Assembly (NCBI RefSeq): GCF_014174255.1
Contig: NZ_JABEQJ010000007.1
Span: 1-64,000, forward strand
Origin: Gluconacetobacter sacchari
GTDB lineage: Bacteria > Pseudomonadota > Alphaproteobacteria > Acetobacterales > Acetobacteraceae
Length of the DNA: 64,000 nucleotides
Direction: 5' to 3'
The position numbers were made by a program, and so were the translations under genes. This document shows, piece after piece, positions 26,384 through 35,007 of the stretch. Position 1 is the first letter of the stretch. Every line of letters begins with the position of its first letter. A model generated the notes under the pieces. That model ran no database searches. It had not been told where the DNA came from and saw only the letters and a program-made list of their open reading frames with translations.

Positions 26384-28042
26384 TCACGGGGGCGTCGGGC
26401 CGAACAGACCGATATCTAGATGCTTGCCTGTCGAATAATTCAACCCGGCCACCCGGCCGAATTCGATGACGTCCAGCCCATCGGCGCGCAGGCGCGCGCG
26501 GAAGGCGGGCTCGTCCTTTCGATCCACCAATGCCAGGCCGCAGGCGCGATTGTCACGCAGCACGTCGGCCGCCTGGCTGGGTCCGACCAGGACGGTATTC
26601 TGACCCACCAGGAAGACCAGGCTGGGCTCGGAGAATGAGGGGGAGACGACCAGCGTGTCGGGGCAGGGGCGGTAATCATCGACCAGTGCCGCCAGGCGCG
26701 GGCTGAGCCAGAGCGTCTTGAGGGCGGGAATCACGGTCATGAACAGGCCGACATGAATGATGACCGCCGCCGCCACCGCCGACAGGGCGGCGCGCAGCAC
26801 CCGGCGGCGCAGCAGAAGCCAGCAGGCGACCGCCAGAAGCGGCAGCGCGCCCACCGGCACCAGCAGCGAGGCCGGCACCATTTCATGCTCCAGCCGCCAC
26901 AGCAGCACGGGACCGGCCACGGACAAGACGATCCCGACTGCCAGCCACAGCGCGCCATACAGCGCCAGCGCCGCCCGGGCAACCCGCGATGCCGGCCAGT
27001 GCCAGCGATCGGGCGCCGCCATGATCGCCGCCGCCGTGAGCAGGGCGATCGCGGGATAGGTCGGCAGCACATAGTGCGGCAGTTTGGTCGCGATGGCTTC
27101 GAACACCAGCCAGTGGGGCACGATCCAGCACAGCAGGAAGCGCACCGGCGGCGCATGACGCCGTGCCCATATGAAAGGCAGCGCCATCACCGCGAACAGC
27201 GATCCGGGCCAGAAGGCCAGCAGGAAGACCGCCAGATGATAGCCCGGCGGCAGGCCGTGCGCCTGCTGCCCGCTGGCGACCTTGCCGAGGAAATTGGTGC
27301 CCACGGCGCGCGAGAAGAAATCGCCATGGCTGACCACGCCGATCGCGATGCACCAGGGCAGGACGATCGCCAGCATCACCAGCCAGCCCCAGGCCGGCCG
27401 CAACCGGCGCCACCAGTCGATGCGCCGCTCCACCAGCGCCAGGGCCAGCGGCGTGCCGAAGCCGGGGATCAGCACCACCGGGCCCTTCAGCATCAGGCCC
27501 GCGCCGAGCGCCACCCAATAGAGCAGGGCGGCGGAGACGGGGGTGGGCTGGCCCTTTTCACGATCGAGATAGGCCCGCAGCAGGCCGGTTTCGGCCAGCA
27601 GTACCGTCAGCAGCAGGGTGCTGTCGATGGTGGCCATGCGGCCTTCCGCCGTCAGCAGGACCGAGACCGCCAGCAGGGCCGCCGCGAGCAATCCGCTGGC
27701 CGGGCCGAACAGCGTGGCGCCGATCCATGCCGTCAGCACCACCGATGCCGTGGCCGCCAGCAGCGACGGCACGCGATAGGCCCACGGCGCGCGGCGTTGC
27801 AGCGTGCCGGTGGCGGCCACCGACGCGGCCTCCAGCCAGTAGATGCCGGCCGGTTGCAGATAGCGCGGCTGGTCCTGGAAGCGGACATCGACGAAATCGC
27901 CGCTGCGCAGCATCTGCGCGCTGGCTTCCATGTAACGGGGCTCGTCCCGGTCCAAAGGCGGGAGGCTGGCCCGGCCGGGCAGCAGGAGCATGAAGACGCC
28001 CAGCGCGAGCAGAAGATAATGGCGCACGGTCAGCCGTGTCAT
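26384..28042 (-). CDS. Glycosyltransferase family 39 / ArnT-like membrane protein
   Basis: Polytopic inner-membrane protein of 552 residues with about a dozen helices. The first periplasmic loop has PPLDRDEPRYMEASAQML, the acidic motif of GT-C transferases such as ArnT that move a sugar from a polyprenyl phosphate to lipid A or protein. FQDQPRYLQPAGIYWLEA and HYVLPTYPAIALLTAA are further family marks. It is paired with an upstream GT2 enzyme that could make the polyprenyl-linked donor. The sugar is unknown. Confidence 0.85.
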   Translation of the reverse strand: MTRLTVRHYLLLALGVFMLLLPGRASLPPLDRDEPRYMEASAQMLRSGDFVDVRFQDQPRYLQPAGIYWLEAASVAATGTLQRRAPWAYRVPSLLAATASVVLTAWIGATLFGPASGLLAAALLAVSVLLTAEGRMATIDSTLLLTVLLAETGLLRAYLDREKGQPTPVSAALLYWVALGAGLMLKGPVVLIPGFGTPLALALVERRIDWWRRLRPAWGWLVMLAIVLPWCIAIGVVSHGDFFSRAVGTNFLGKVASGQQAHGLPPGYHLAVFLLAFWPGSLFAVMALPFIWARRHAPPVRFLLCWIVPHWLVFEAIATKLPHYVLPTYPAIALLTAAAIMAAPDRWHWPASRVARAALALYGALWLAVGIVLSVAGPVLLWRLEHEMVPASLLVPVGALPLLAVACWLLLRRRVLRAALSAVAAAVIIHVGLFMTVIPALKTLWLSPRLAALVDDYRPCPDTLVVSPSFSEPSLVFLVGQNTVLVGPSQAADVLRDNRACGLALVDRKDEPAFRARLRADGLDVIEFGRVAGLNYSTGKHLDIGLFGPTPP

Positions 28043-28106
28043 CCGGCACGTCTCCTCGGGAGGGATCGGGATGGGAAACCGCCGCCCGTGGGCTGCGAAA
28101 AGCCTC

Positions 28107-28835
28107 TTACCGTTCGATGACCCTGCGCGGCAACCGGGTACGGTTGATCAGCCACATCACACCCAGCAGATCACGGATCCCGACCAGGGCGCGGTTCAGA
28201 TTGGTATATTTCGACGCGCCGTGCAGCCGGTTGCGGTGCCGGACCGGCTGGCACAGCAGCGGCGCGCCGTAATGGCCGAGCAACGCCGGCAGAAAGCGAT
28301 GCACGCCCTCGAACTGCGGCAGGCGCATGAAATCCGCCCGCTGGAACAATTTCATCGGCGCGCCGGTATCGGGGCAGCCGTCGCGCAGCAGGCGGCGGCG
28401 CAGCCCATTGGCCAGCCGCGTCGCCACGCGCCGCGACAAGGTATCACGCCGCCGCAGCCGGACGCCGACCACCAGCGGCGCCGGACCCTGGGCGTTCAGC
28501 GCCATGTCCAGCATACCGACGATTTCCATCGGATCGTCCTGGCCGTCGCCGTCGATGGTGGCGATCCAGCGTCCGTGCGCGGCTTCGACACCGACACGCA
28601 ATGCCGCGGATTTGCCGCGTCGGCGATCGAGGCTGAGGATGCGCACGTCCGGCAGGATGCCCTCGGCCCGGGCGGCGAGCAGGGCATCGACCGTACCGTC
28701 GGTACTGCCGTCATCGATGAAGAGGATTTCGCACGGGGGCAGCGCGCGGACGGCCTGGGCGAGTTCCACGCATACGGGGCGAATGTTCTCCGCCTCGTTC
28801 AGCACCGCCACCACGATGGAGAGGATCGGTTCCAA
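28107..28835 (-). CDS. Glycosyltransferase family 2, polyprenyl-phosphate type
   Basis: Cytoplasmic enzyme expected to add a sugar to a polyprenyl phosphate. It has 242 residues if started at the TTG four bases after the atpF stop; an open frame runs further upstream but overlaps atpF in another phase. Motifs are LSIVVAVLNEAENI, FIDDGSTDGT, TIDGDGQDDP (the DxD-type metal site) and the acceptor-side DTGAPMKLFQR. It lacks the usual two C-terminal helices of ArnC-type enzymes; a short hydrophobic tail remains. It sits between the Fo-ATPase operon and the GT39 gene, so all may be one transcript. Confidence 0.82.
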   Translation of the reverse strand: MEPILSIVVAVLNEAENIRPVCVELAQAVRALPPCEILFIDDGSTDGTVDALLAARAEGILPDVRILSLDRRRGKSAALRVGVEAAHGRWIATIDGDGQDDPMEIVGMLDMALNAQGPAPLVVGVRLRRRDTLSRRVATRLANGLRRRLLRDGCPDTGAPMKLFQRADFMRLPQFEGVHRFLPALLGHYGAPLLCQPVRHRNRLHGASKYTNLNRALVGIRDLLGVMWLINRTRLPRRVIER

Positions 28836-28839
28836 ACGC

Positions 28840-29334
28840 TCAGGCGGCGCGATGGGACAGGGCGGACGGCAGGTCCGCGACCACACGATCGACGATCTGC
28901 TGGCCCGATTCGGCCGGGAGGGCCACGGCCAGCGCGTCCCGCGTGGCCTGGACCGCGACGTCGATCGCGATCTGGCGGACCTCACGCACCGCGCTCCGCT
29001 CGGACGCGGCGATGCGGTCGCGGGCCATCTGCTCGCGCCGGGCGGCAATGGCCTCGGCCTCGCGCTTCGCGTCCTCGGCGATGCGGCCGGCCTCGGCCAG
29101 CGAATGCTCGACCAGGGCGCGGGCCTCGGCCAGCGCCGCCTCACGCTCGCGCGTGGCGTCTTCGAGCATCTGCTCGGCCTCGCGACGCAGGCGCGCGGCC
29201 TCGTCGAGGTCCGCGCGGATACGCTCGGCCCGCGCGTCGAGGGCGGTGACCAGCGGTGCCCAGATCTTCCTGCCGAACAGAATGAAGAAAAGGAAGAAGG
29301 CGACGGCCGACCAGAAACGGGGTTCGTGCAGCAT
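28840..29334 (-). CDS. atpF: F-type ATP synthase subunit b
   Basis: Peripheral stalk of the ATP synthase, 164 residues: one N-terminal membrane helix (FWSAVAFFLFFILFGRKIWAPL), then a long charged coiled coil rich in Ala, Glu and Arg that binds F1. It is fifth in the order I-B-E-F'-F, the standard alphaproteobacterial Fo set; F1 genes are not in this window. Confidence 0.93.
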   Translation of the reverse strand: MLHEPRFWSAVAFFLFFILFGRKIWAPLVTALDARAERIRADLDEAARLRREAEQMLEDATREREAALAEARALVEHSLAEAGRIAEDAKREAEAIAARREQMARDRIAASERSAVREVRQIAIDVAVQATRDALAVALPAESGQQIVDRVVADLPSALSHRAA

Positions 29335-29366
29335 GGTCTTGAACCTGTTCCTTTATTGTGTCGCGA

Positions 29367-29978
29367 TCAGAAGCCGCGCGCCGTGGCGGCGTGGTCCACC
29401 GTCCGGGCGACCGTTTCAGCGGGCACCGATGCGCCGGTGACCTGCCGGACCAGCGCCTGCGCCGTTTCGTCCGCGATCTGGCGCAGCGACCCCAGGGCCG
29501 CCGTCCTCGCCGCCGAGACGCGTTGTTCCGCCTCGTGAATCTCGGTCGCCAGGCGGGCGTTCATCTCCTGCGTCTGCCGCAGGGCGGCGAGGCGCGCATC
29601 CTCGATCACCTTGTCGACATTCGCCTGTGCCTCGGCCATCGCGGAGCGACGGGCCTGGTGCAGTTCATCCACCGCGCTGTCGGCCTCGGCCTTCGCGCGG
29701 TTGGCGATGTCCAGATCATTGCCGATCGTCTGCCGGCGGCTGGTCAGCACCGATTCGACCTTCGGCAGCGCCGACCGGCTGAGCAGCAGGTACAGCACCA
29801 GGAAGATCACGGCGCCCCAGACCACCTGGCCGATGACCAGGGGATTGGCGAAATCGAGCTGCGGCATGCCCACGGCCCGCGCACCCGGCGCGGCCATCAC
29901 CATCACGGGCAAGGCCAGCGCGAGCGGCGTCAGGAAAGACGCCACCCGGCGGATGTTTGAGGCCGCGGAACGTGCCAC
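29367..29978 (-). CDS. atpG: F-type ATP synthase subunit b'
   Basis: Second peripheral-stalk subunit, found together with b in alphaproteobacteria. It has 203 residues with an N-terminal hydrophobic stretch that looks like a signal or extra helix (RRVASFLTPLALALPVMVMAAP), a membrane helix (VIGQVVWGAVIFLVLYLLLS) and a coiled coil. It lies 14 bp after atpE and 32 bp before atpF. The gene symbol varies between annotation schemes (atpG, atpX, atpF2). Confidence 0.92.
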   Translation of the reverse strand: MARSAASNIRRVASFLTPLALALPVMVMAAPGARAVGMPQLDFANPLVIGQVVWGAVIFLVLYLLLSRSALPKVESVLTSRRQTIGNDLDIANRAKAEADSAVDELHQARRSAMAEAQANVDKVIEDARLAALRQTQEMNARLATEIHEAEQRVSAARTAALGSLRQIADETAQALVRQVTGASVPAETVARTVDHAATARGF

Positions 29979-29992
29979 GTCGGTCTCCGGTC

Positions 29993-30217
29993 TCAGACGA
30001 ACAGGATCAGGAAGGCGATCAGCAGGGCATACAGGGCCACGGCTTCCGTCAGCGCGAAGCCGAGCATGCCCAGGCCGAACACGTGCGGACGCGCGGCGGG
30101 GTTGCGGGCGATGCTGCTGACCAGCGTGGAGAAGATGTTACCCAGGCCGATGCCGACGCCGGCGAGGGCGATAACGGCGATACCGGCACCAATTTCCCGG
30201 GCTGCAGCGATGTCCAT
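29993..30217 (-). CDS. atpE: F-type ATP synthase subunit c
   Basis: Proton-carrying ring subunit, 74 residues and two helices. The loop has ARNPAARP, and Glu58 in [15 protein letters not shown] is the proton-binding carboxylate. The first helix is Gly-rich ([10 protein letters not shown]). The length is usual for alphaproteobacteria. Confidence 0.96.
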   Translation of the reverse strand: MDIAAAREIGAGIAVIALAGVGIGLGNIFSTLVSSIARNPAARPHVFGLGMLGFALTEAVALYALLIAFLILFV

Positions 30218-30273
30218 AGCGAGGCTTTCCTTGTTTGGTTCAGGCGTTCAAAAGGGCTGGGGCGGCGCCGCGG

Positions 30274-31023
30274 TCAGTGCGCGACCGCCTCCCGCAGGTA
30301 GATGCAGGTGAGGATCGCGAAGACATAGGCTTGCAACGCACCCACCAGCAATTCGAGCGCCATCAGCGCGACATTGATGACCACGGGACCGACGGCGAGC
30401 ACGTCGCCGATCAGCCCCAGCCCGGCCAGCATGATCGTGAAGGCAGCGAACATTTCCAGCATCACGTGGCCGGCCACCATGTTGGCGAACAGACGGATCG
30501 ACAGGCTCACGGGACGGGAGAGGAACGAGAGGATTTCGATCGGCACCAGCAGGGGCGCCAGCGCGGCCGGCGCGCCGGCGGGCATGAAATGCGCGAAGAA
30601 TTTCGCGCCCTGCACCTTGAGCGAGACGATCACCGACAGCACGAACACCATCAGCGCCAGCGCGACGGTGACGGCGACATGGCTGGTGAAGGCGAAGGAA
30701 AAGGGCAGCAGGCCCAGATAATTGCCGGCCAGGATGAAGAAGAACAGCGTGAAGACGAACGGGAAGAACGCGCGCCCTTCGGGACCGATCGTGTCCACGG
30801 CCATATCATGGATGAAATCGTAGCAGATTTCGGCGGCCGCTTGCAGACGGCCCGGCACCACGGCCCGGGGACGCATGCCGACATAGAGGAACGCCAGCAC
30901 CGCGACCGATGCGACGATCATCATAAGGGGCGACTGACTGAAACGCAGCGCCTCGCCCAGGCCACCCAGAACGGGATGGAGCTCGAACTGACCCAATGCG
31001 TCGATGGTGGATCCGGCCGCCAA
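30274..31023 (-). CDS. atpB: F-type ATP synthase subunit a
   Basis: Membrane subunit forming the proton half-channels. The start is taken at the TTG (AAGTTGGCGGCCGG) with GGGAAG upstream, giving 249 residues; no ATG stands near the expected N-terminus. Helices include AFFPFVFTLFFFILAGNYLGLLP, and the essential Arg lies in SLSIRLFANMVAGHVML. Second gene of the Fo operon, 13 bp after atpI. Confidence 0.93.
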   Translation of the reverse strand: MAAGSTIDALGQFELHPVLGGLGEALRFSQSPLMMIVASVAVLAFLYVGMRPRAVVPGRLQAAAEICYDFIHDMAVDTIGPEGRAFFPFVFTLFFFILAGNYLGLLPFSFAFTSHVAVTVALALMVFVLSVIVSLKVQGAKFFAHFMPAGAPAALAPLLVPIEILSFLSRPVSLSIRLFANMVAGHVMLEMFAAFTIMLAGLGLIGDVLAVGPVVINVALMALELLVGALQAYVFAILTCIYLREAVAH

Positions 31024-31036
31024 CTTCGTCTTCCCT

Positions 31037-31378
31037 TTACCGATCCGGTCCCGCCTGCGGGTCCGGCTTGTCCTCCAGGGCGTCCTGCGGCCTGACCAGA
31101 CGCCAGACATTCAGTACGCCCGCGGCCCCGCCCAGCAACGAAAACAGGATCAGGAACAGCGGGCGACAGCCCAGCCAGCGATCCAGCCCCCACCCCATCG
31201 CGACCCCGACCACCAGGCCAGCCACCATTTCGGTGCCGGCCCGCAGAACGGTGCCCACGGTGGTCATGTCGCCACCTTGCCCTGTCGCCTGGGCTGCCAG
31301 GTCCGGATTGTTCCGATCCATGGCCTGCTTCAGGCGCCTGTCGAAGGCGTGACGGGAGCTGTCCGTTTCCTTACCCAA
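31037..31378 (-). CDS. atpI: ATP synthase accessory protein AtpI
   Basis: Small membrane protein (113 residues) that heads many ATP synthase operons and is thought to help ring assembly or Mg2+ uptake. TTG start with a perfect GGAGG eight bases upstream. Two helices are visible (MVAGLVVGVAMGWGLDRWLG and LFLILFSLLGGAAGVLNVWRL) after a charged N-terminus. First gene of the Fo operon. Confidence 0.9.
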   Translation of the reverse strand: MGKETDSSRHAFDRRLKQAMDRNNPDLAAQATGQGGDMTTVGTVLRAGTEMVAGLVVGVAMGWGLDRWLGCRPLFLILFSLLGGAAGVLNVWRLVRPQDALEDKPDPQAGPDR

Positions 31379-31407
31379 TTTTTACACCTCCAGGCGGGTG
31401 CAGGCGC

Positions 31408-31436
31408 TAGCTAACGACGCGGCAGAAACCTGTCAA
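31408..31436 (-). promoter_or_regulatory. Probable promoter of the Fo-ATPase operon
   Basis: On the minus strand TTGACA (31436-31431) is followed by a 17-base spacer and TAGCTA (31413-31408), just upstream of the atpI ribosome binding site. The -35 is perfect; the -10 is poor. Confidence 0.5.
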
Positions 31437-31591
31437 GCAAACGCTTTTGTTTCAGGACACGGAAAAGAGGCGCCCTTCCTCCATCACGGGCGGAAGGGGT
31501 AATAGTTCCCGGCATGCACGCCCCCCAGGGGACGAAGCAGCCTATATTAATGCATTATTTGAATATCAACCATACGACTGTTGCATGAAAC

Positions 31592-32308
31592 CTACGGGTG
31601 GGCGCTGCCGCCCGGGATATCGTCATAGGCCGCGCTGCCGGGAAACGGGCCGGCCTGGGGCGCCGCCGCCGGGGCAACGCGGATGATCTGTCCGAGCGAC
31701 GGACCGATTTCGCGCGCGTCGATCGCGGTGCCCAGCGCGCTGGTGCTGCCATTGCCGACCGCGTGCAGGGCGTGGCCCGGCTGGAGCCAGGCGGTCAGCC
31801 GCGTCGCCTCGGACGGCGTGAGATGGACCGTGGTGTAATCCTGCATCACCGCGCCCACCAGCCGGCCATGCAGGCTGTAGAGCGGTGCGCGCACGGTGCC
31901 GTCCACCACGATATCGGGCCCGGAGGTGGCGACCGGCAACCGGGCCGAGATCGTCTCGGCATCCTCGAGCGCGCGGCCGCGCTGGTCTTCGATCTCGTAG
32001 GCGCGGACGATCGGCAGGGAACGCCCGCGCAGGCCGCGCGCCGAGATCCTTTCGCCCGGCTTGACCAGGCCGGCCACCGCCAGCCCCAGCTCGTGCGAGC
32101 ACAGGACCTGGGTACCGTCGGTCAAGATCACGCCGTCGATATCGCCGCCCGGGGTCGGCAGGTAATGCGCCACCGTGCCGGTCACCACCGGCAGGGGCGA
32201 GAGGTCATAGGGCGAAACCGCCTGGCTGGCCGCCATCGCCGGGCCGGCGATCAGGACTGACAGGCCGGCCGTCGCCGGCAGAAGGGAGGAACGCCGCGAA
32301 TTCGCCAT
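31592..32308 (-). CDS. Secreted protein of unknown function
   Basis: 238 residues with a Sec signal peptide (LLPATAGLSVLIAGPAMAAS, cleavage near residue 27). The rest is a soluble exported domain with two similar-looking beta-rich parts (SPLPVVTGTVAHYLPTPGGDIDGVILTDGTQVL and SGPDIVVDGTVRAPLYSLHGRLVGAVMQDYTTVHL), each suggesting an OB-like strand pattern. No enzyme motif is seen. It stands alone between purH and the Fo operon, and is probably a lineage-specific periplasmic protein. Confidence 0.7.
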   Translation of the reverse strand: MANSRRSSLLPATAGLSVLIAGPAMAASQAVSPYDLSPLPVVTGTVAHYLPTPGGDIDGVILTDGTQVLCSHELGLAVAGLVKPGERISARGLRGRSLPIVRAYEIEDQRGRALEDAETISARLPVATSGPDIVVDGTVRAPLYSLHGRLVGAVMQDYTTVHLTPSEATRLTAWLQPGHALHAVGNGSTSALGTAIDAREIGPSLGQIIRVAPAAAPQAGPFPGSAAYDDIPGGSAHP

Positions 32309-32419
32309 GCCTGTGCTCGTTTCTGCCTGATCGTCTTCGTCAATCGTCCCGGAACGGTTTCGCCGGGCGGGATAGTCAAATCGATCCCGCCCGGCGCGGC
32401 AATCCCCGGAAAAGGAGGA

Positions 32420-33997
32420 TCAGTGCCGGAAGTGGCGCATGGCTGTGAAGACCATGGCGATGCCCGCGCGGTCGGCGGCGGCGATCACCTCGTCGTCGCG
32501 GATCGAACCGCCGGGCTGGATCACCGCCGTCGCGCCCGCCGCGATCGCCGCTTCCAGCCCGTCGGCAAACGGGAAGAAGGCATCGGACGCCACGACGCTG
32601 CCCTCCGTCAGGGGCCGGTCCAGGCCCGCGGCGCGCGCGGCGTCCGCCCCCTTGATCGCGGCGATGCGCGCGGAATCAACCCGGCTCATCTGCCCCGCGC
32701 CGATCCCGACCGTGGCCTGGCCCCTGGCGTAGATGATGGCGTTGGATTTCACGTGCTTGCACACGCGGAAGGCGAAGATCAGGTCCGCCATCTCGGCCTC
32801 GGTCGGGATGCGCCGGGTCACCACCTTGAGATCGGCGGGAACGATGCGGCCATTGTCGCGCGTCTGGGCCAGGAAGCCGCCGGCGACCGAGCGGACGACC
32901 ACCCCGCCCGCGGCCGGGTCGGGCAGCGCGCCGGTCAGCAGCAGGCGCAGGTTCTTCTTGCGGGCCAGGATCTCGCGGGCCTCGTCCGTCGCGTCGGGCG
33001 CCACGATCACCTCGGTGAAGATCGCGGCGATCCGCGCCGCGGCCTCGGCGTCCAGTGTCCGGTTCAGCGCGACGATGCCGCCGAAGGCCGAGACCGGATC
33101 GCAGCGCAGCGCCATGTCCCATGCCGTCGACAGGCTGTCGGCGGTCGCGATCCCGCACGGGTTGGCATGCTTGACGATCACCACCGCCGGCGCGTCGAAT
33201 TCCGCCACCGCCTCGAACGCCGCGTCGGTGTCGTTGAGATTGTTGTAGGACAGCGCCTTGCCCTGGATCTGCCGCGCGGTGGCCACGCCGGGCCGGGTGC
33301 TGCCGTCGGCGTAGAAGGCGGCCTGCTGGTGCGGGTTTTCGCCATAGCGCAGGCTTTCGCGGCGCTGGCCCGCCACCGTCAGGCGCTCGGGCAGCGCGTC
33401 GCCGCGCCGGGCGGCGAACCACGCCGCGATCGCCGCGTCATAAGCCGCGGTGCGGGCATAGGCCGCCCCCGCCAGCGCGCGCCGCGCGTCCAGCGTGGTG
33501 CCGCCTTCGGACAGCGCCGCGATGATGGCGCCATACTGCGTGGGATCGGTCAGCACCACGACGTGGTCATGGTTCTTGGATGCCGCGCGGATCAGTGCCG
33601 GGCCGCCGATATCGATATTCTCGATACAGTCCTCGGCCCCCGCGCCGGAGGCCACCGTGGCCTCGAACGGGTAGAGGTTCACCGCCACCAGGTCGATCGG
33701 CGCGATGCCGTGCCTTTCCATCTGCGCGACATGGGCCGGCAGGTCGCGGCGGCCCAGGATGCCGCCATGGATCTGCGGCACCAGCGTCTTGACCCGGCCG
33801 TCGAGGATTTCGGGAAAGCCGGTATGGTCCGAGACCTCGGTCACCGGCACCCCGGCCTCACGCAACGCGCGGGCCGATCCGCCGGTCGAGAGGATCTCGG
33901 CACCATGGGCCACCAGAGCGCGGGCGAGGTCGAGCAACCCCGTCTTGTCGGAAACGGAAATCAGGGCACGGCGGACCGGCACGGGCGTCTGGGTCAT
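32420..33997 (-). CDS. purH: Bifunctional AICAR transformylase / IMP cyclohydrolase
   Basis: Catalyses the last two steps of purine synthesis to IMP. It has 525 residues: an N-terminal MGS-like cyclohydrolase domain ([47 protein letters not shown]) and a C-terminal transformylase domain with [12 protein letters not shown] and [14 protein letters not shown]. It is full length with normal motifs. A dispersed repeat fills the gap to the next gene upstream. Confidence 0.97.
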   Translation of the reverse strand: MTQTPVPVRRALISVSDKTGLLDLARALVAHGAEILSTGGSARALREAGVPVTEVSDHTGFPEILDGRVKTLVPQIHGGILGRRDLPAHVAQMERHGIAPIDLVAVNLYPFEATVASGAGAEDCIENIDIGGPALIRAASKNHDHVVVLTDPTQYGAIIAALSEGGTTLDARRALAGAAYARTAAYDAAIAAWFAARRGDALPERLTVAGQRRESLRYGENPHQQAAFYADGSTRPGVATARQIQGKALSYNNLNDTDAAFEAVAEFDAPAVVIVKHANPCGIATADSLSTAWDMALRCDPVSAFGGIVALNRTLDAEAAARIAAIFTEVIVAPDATDEAREILARKKNLRLLLTGALPDPAAGGVVVRSVAGGFLAQTRDNGRIVPADLKVVTRRIPTEAEMADLIFAFRVCKHVKSNAIIYARGQATVGIGAGQMSRVDSARIAAIKGADAARAAGLDRPLTEGSVVASDAFFPFADGLEAAIAAGATAVIQPGGSIRDDEVIAAADRAGIAMVFTAMRHFRH

Positions 33998-34102
33998 CGC
34001 GGGGGCGACCTTTCACGATTGGGCAGGCAGGAAAGCCCGCGTCCTTAGTCCAACCCGGGCGGGAGGGGCAACAGAGCCGTGTCTTCGGCGGGAGGGTCTT
34101 CT

Positions 34103-34232
34103 GTTCTTTTTTGAAAAAAAGAACCAAAAAACTTTGATTCGGTCAGGAGTTTTTCGCTGGGAACATACGAGGCCCCTGAACGGATAAAAGTCTTTTTGCT
34201 TCTTTTTCTTCAGAAGAAGAAGAGACCTTTCC
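34103..34232. repeat. Dispersed intergenic repeat, copy A
   Basis: About 130 bp, closely matching 47914-48042. It starts with a GTTCTTTTTT/AAAAAAGAAC palindrome, continues with ACTTTGATT(C/T)GGTC, and ends with a CTTCTTTTTCTTC/GAAGAAGAAG hairpin. The right end overlaps the last codons and the stop of the pabC-like gene. Each end could act as a terminator. Confidence 0.85.
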
Positions 34233-35007
34233 GCACCGCCTCGATCAGATCTTCCACTATCGGCAAAGGCGCGCCATCCAGGCTGGCGACCGGACGCGCC
34301 GACAGGCTGTTGACCAGAATCAGACCATCGGACAGGTCGTACGGCGTCAGCGACGCCTCCTCGACCAGGCCGGCCGCCAGCAGCACGGCCCGGGCGATGC
34401 CGGGGAGCGCGCCGTCGCCGACCGGCGGCGTTACCAGATGCCCGTCCCGCGCGGCCAGCACGGTGCTGACGGTGCTTTCGGCCAGCCGGCCGGCGCCGTT
34501 CAGCAGCAACGCGTCATCGGCGCCGCGCTGCTCGGCCTCCAGCCGGGCCAGGATGTTCGGCAGGTAGTTCAGGCTCTTGATCCGCGACAGGGGTGAGTCC
34601 GCGTCGCGCCGGATCCGGGTGCTGACGATCAGGCGCGCGGGGCCCGGCGCGGGGGCGGGCGGGAAGGGCGTGATCAGGAGCGTGGGGTGCGGCCGGGCGG
34701 GCGGCAGGAGGCCGCGCGGACCGGTGCCGCGCGTCAGGGTCAGGCGCAGGCCGCCCTCGTTCAGCATGTTCCCGCGCAGCACCTGATGCAGGGCGTCCTC
34801 GATCATGTCCAGATCGGGTTCGGGAAAAAACAGGGTCGCCGCGCCGGCCCGCAGCCGGTCGAGATGGCGGGGGAGGTGGGCGATATGGCCGGCCGAGACG
34901 CGCATCGTCTCGAAGAGCCCATCCCCCAGCGTCAGGCCGCGATCGGCGGGATCGATCCGCGCCTGGTCCCGCGCAACCAGTTGGTCGTCAAGCCACAGGA
35001 CCGTCAT
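34210..35007 (-). CDS. pabC: Aminotransferase class IV, aminodeoxychorismate lyase-like
   Basis: PLP enzyme that releases pyruvate from aminodeoxychorismate to give p-aminobenzoate for folate. The ATG giving MTVLWLDDQLVARDQARIDP overlaps the pabB stop as ATGA; the longer open frame upstream is a shadow of pabB. It has 265 residues. Motifs: DRGLTLGDGLFETMR, the PLP lysine in SRIKSLNYLPNILAR, and NGAGRLAESTVSTV. The last residues (GLFFF) and the stop are encoded by a dispersed intergenic repeat. Branched-chain or D-amino-acid transaminase activity cannot be excluded, but the pabB partner decides. Confidence 0.88.
   Translation of the reverse strand: MTVLWLDDQLVARDQARIDPADRGLTLGDGLFETMRVSAGHIAHLPRHLDRLRAGAATLFFPEPDLDMIEDALHQVLRGNMLNEGGLRLTLTRGTGPRGLLPPARPHPTLLITPFPPAPAPGPARLIVSTRIRRDADSPLSRIKSLNYLPNILARLEAEQRGADDALLLNGAGRLAESTVSTVLAARDGHLVTPPVGDGALPGIARAVLLAAGLVEEASLTPYDLSDGLILVNSLSARPVASLDGAPLPIVEDLIEAVRKGLFFF

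Noticed and set aside
28836-29144. N-terminal extension of the GT2 enzyme
   Set aside because: It overlaps atpF out of phase and has no glycosyltransferase-like sequence before LSIVVAVLNE.
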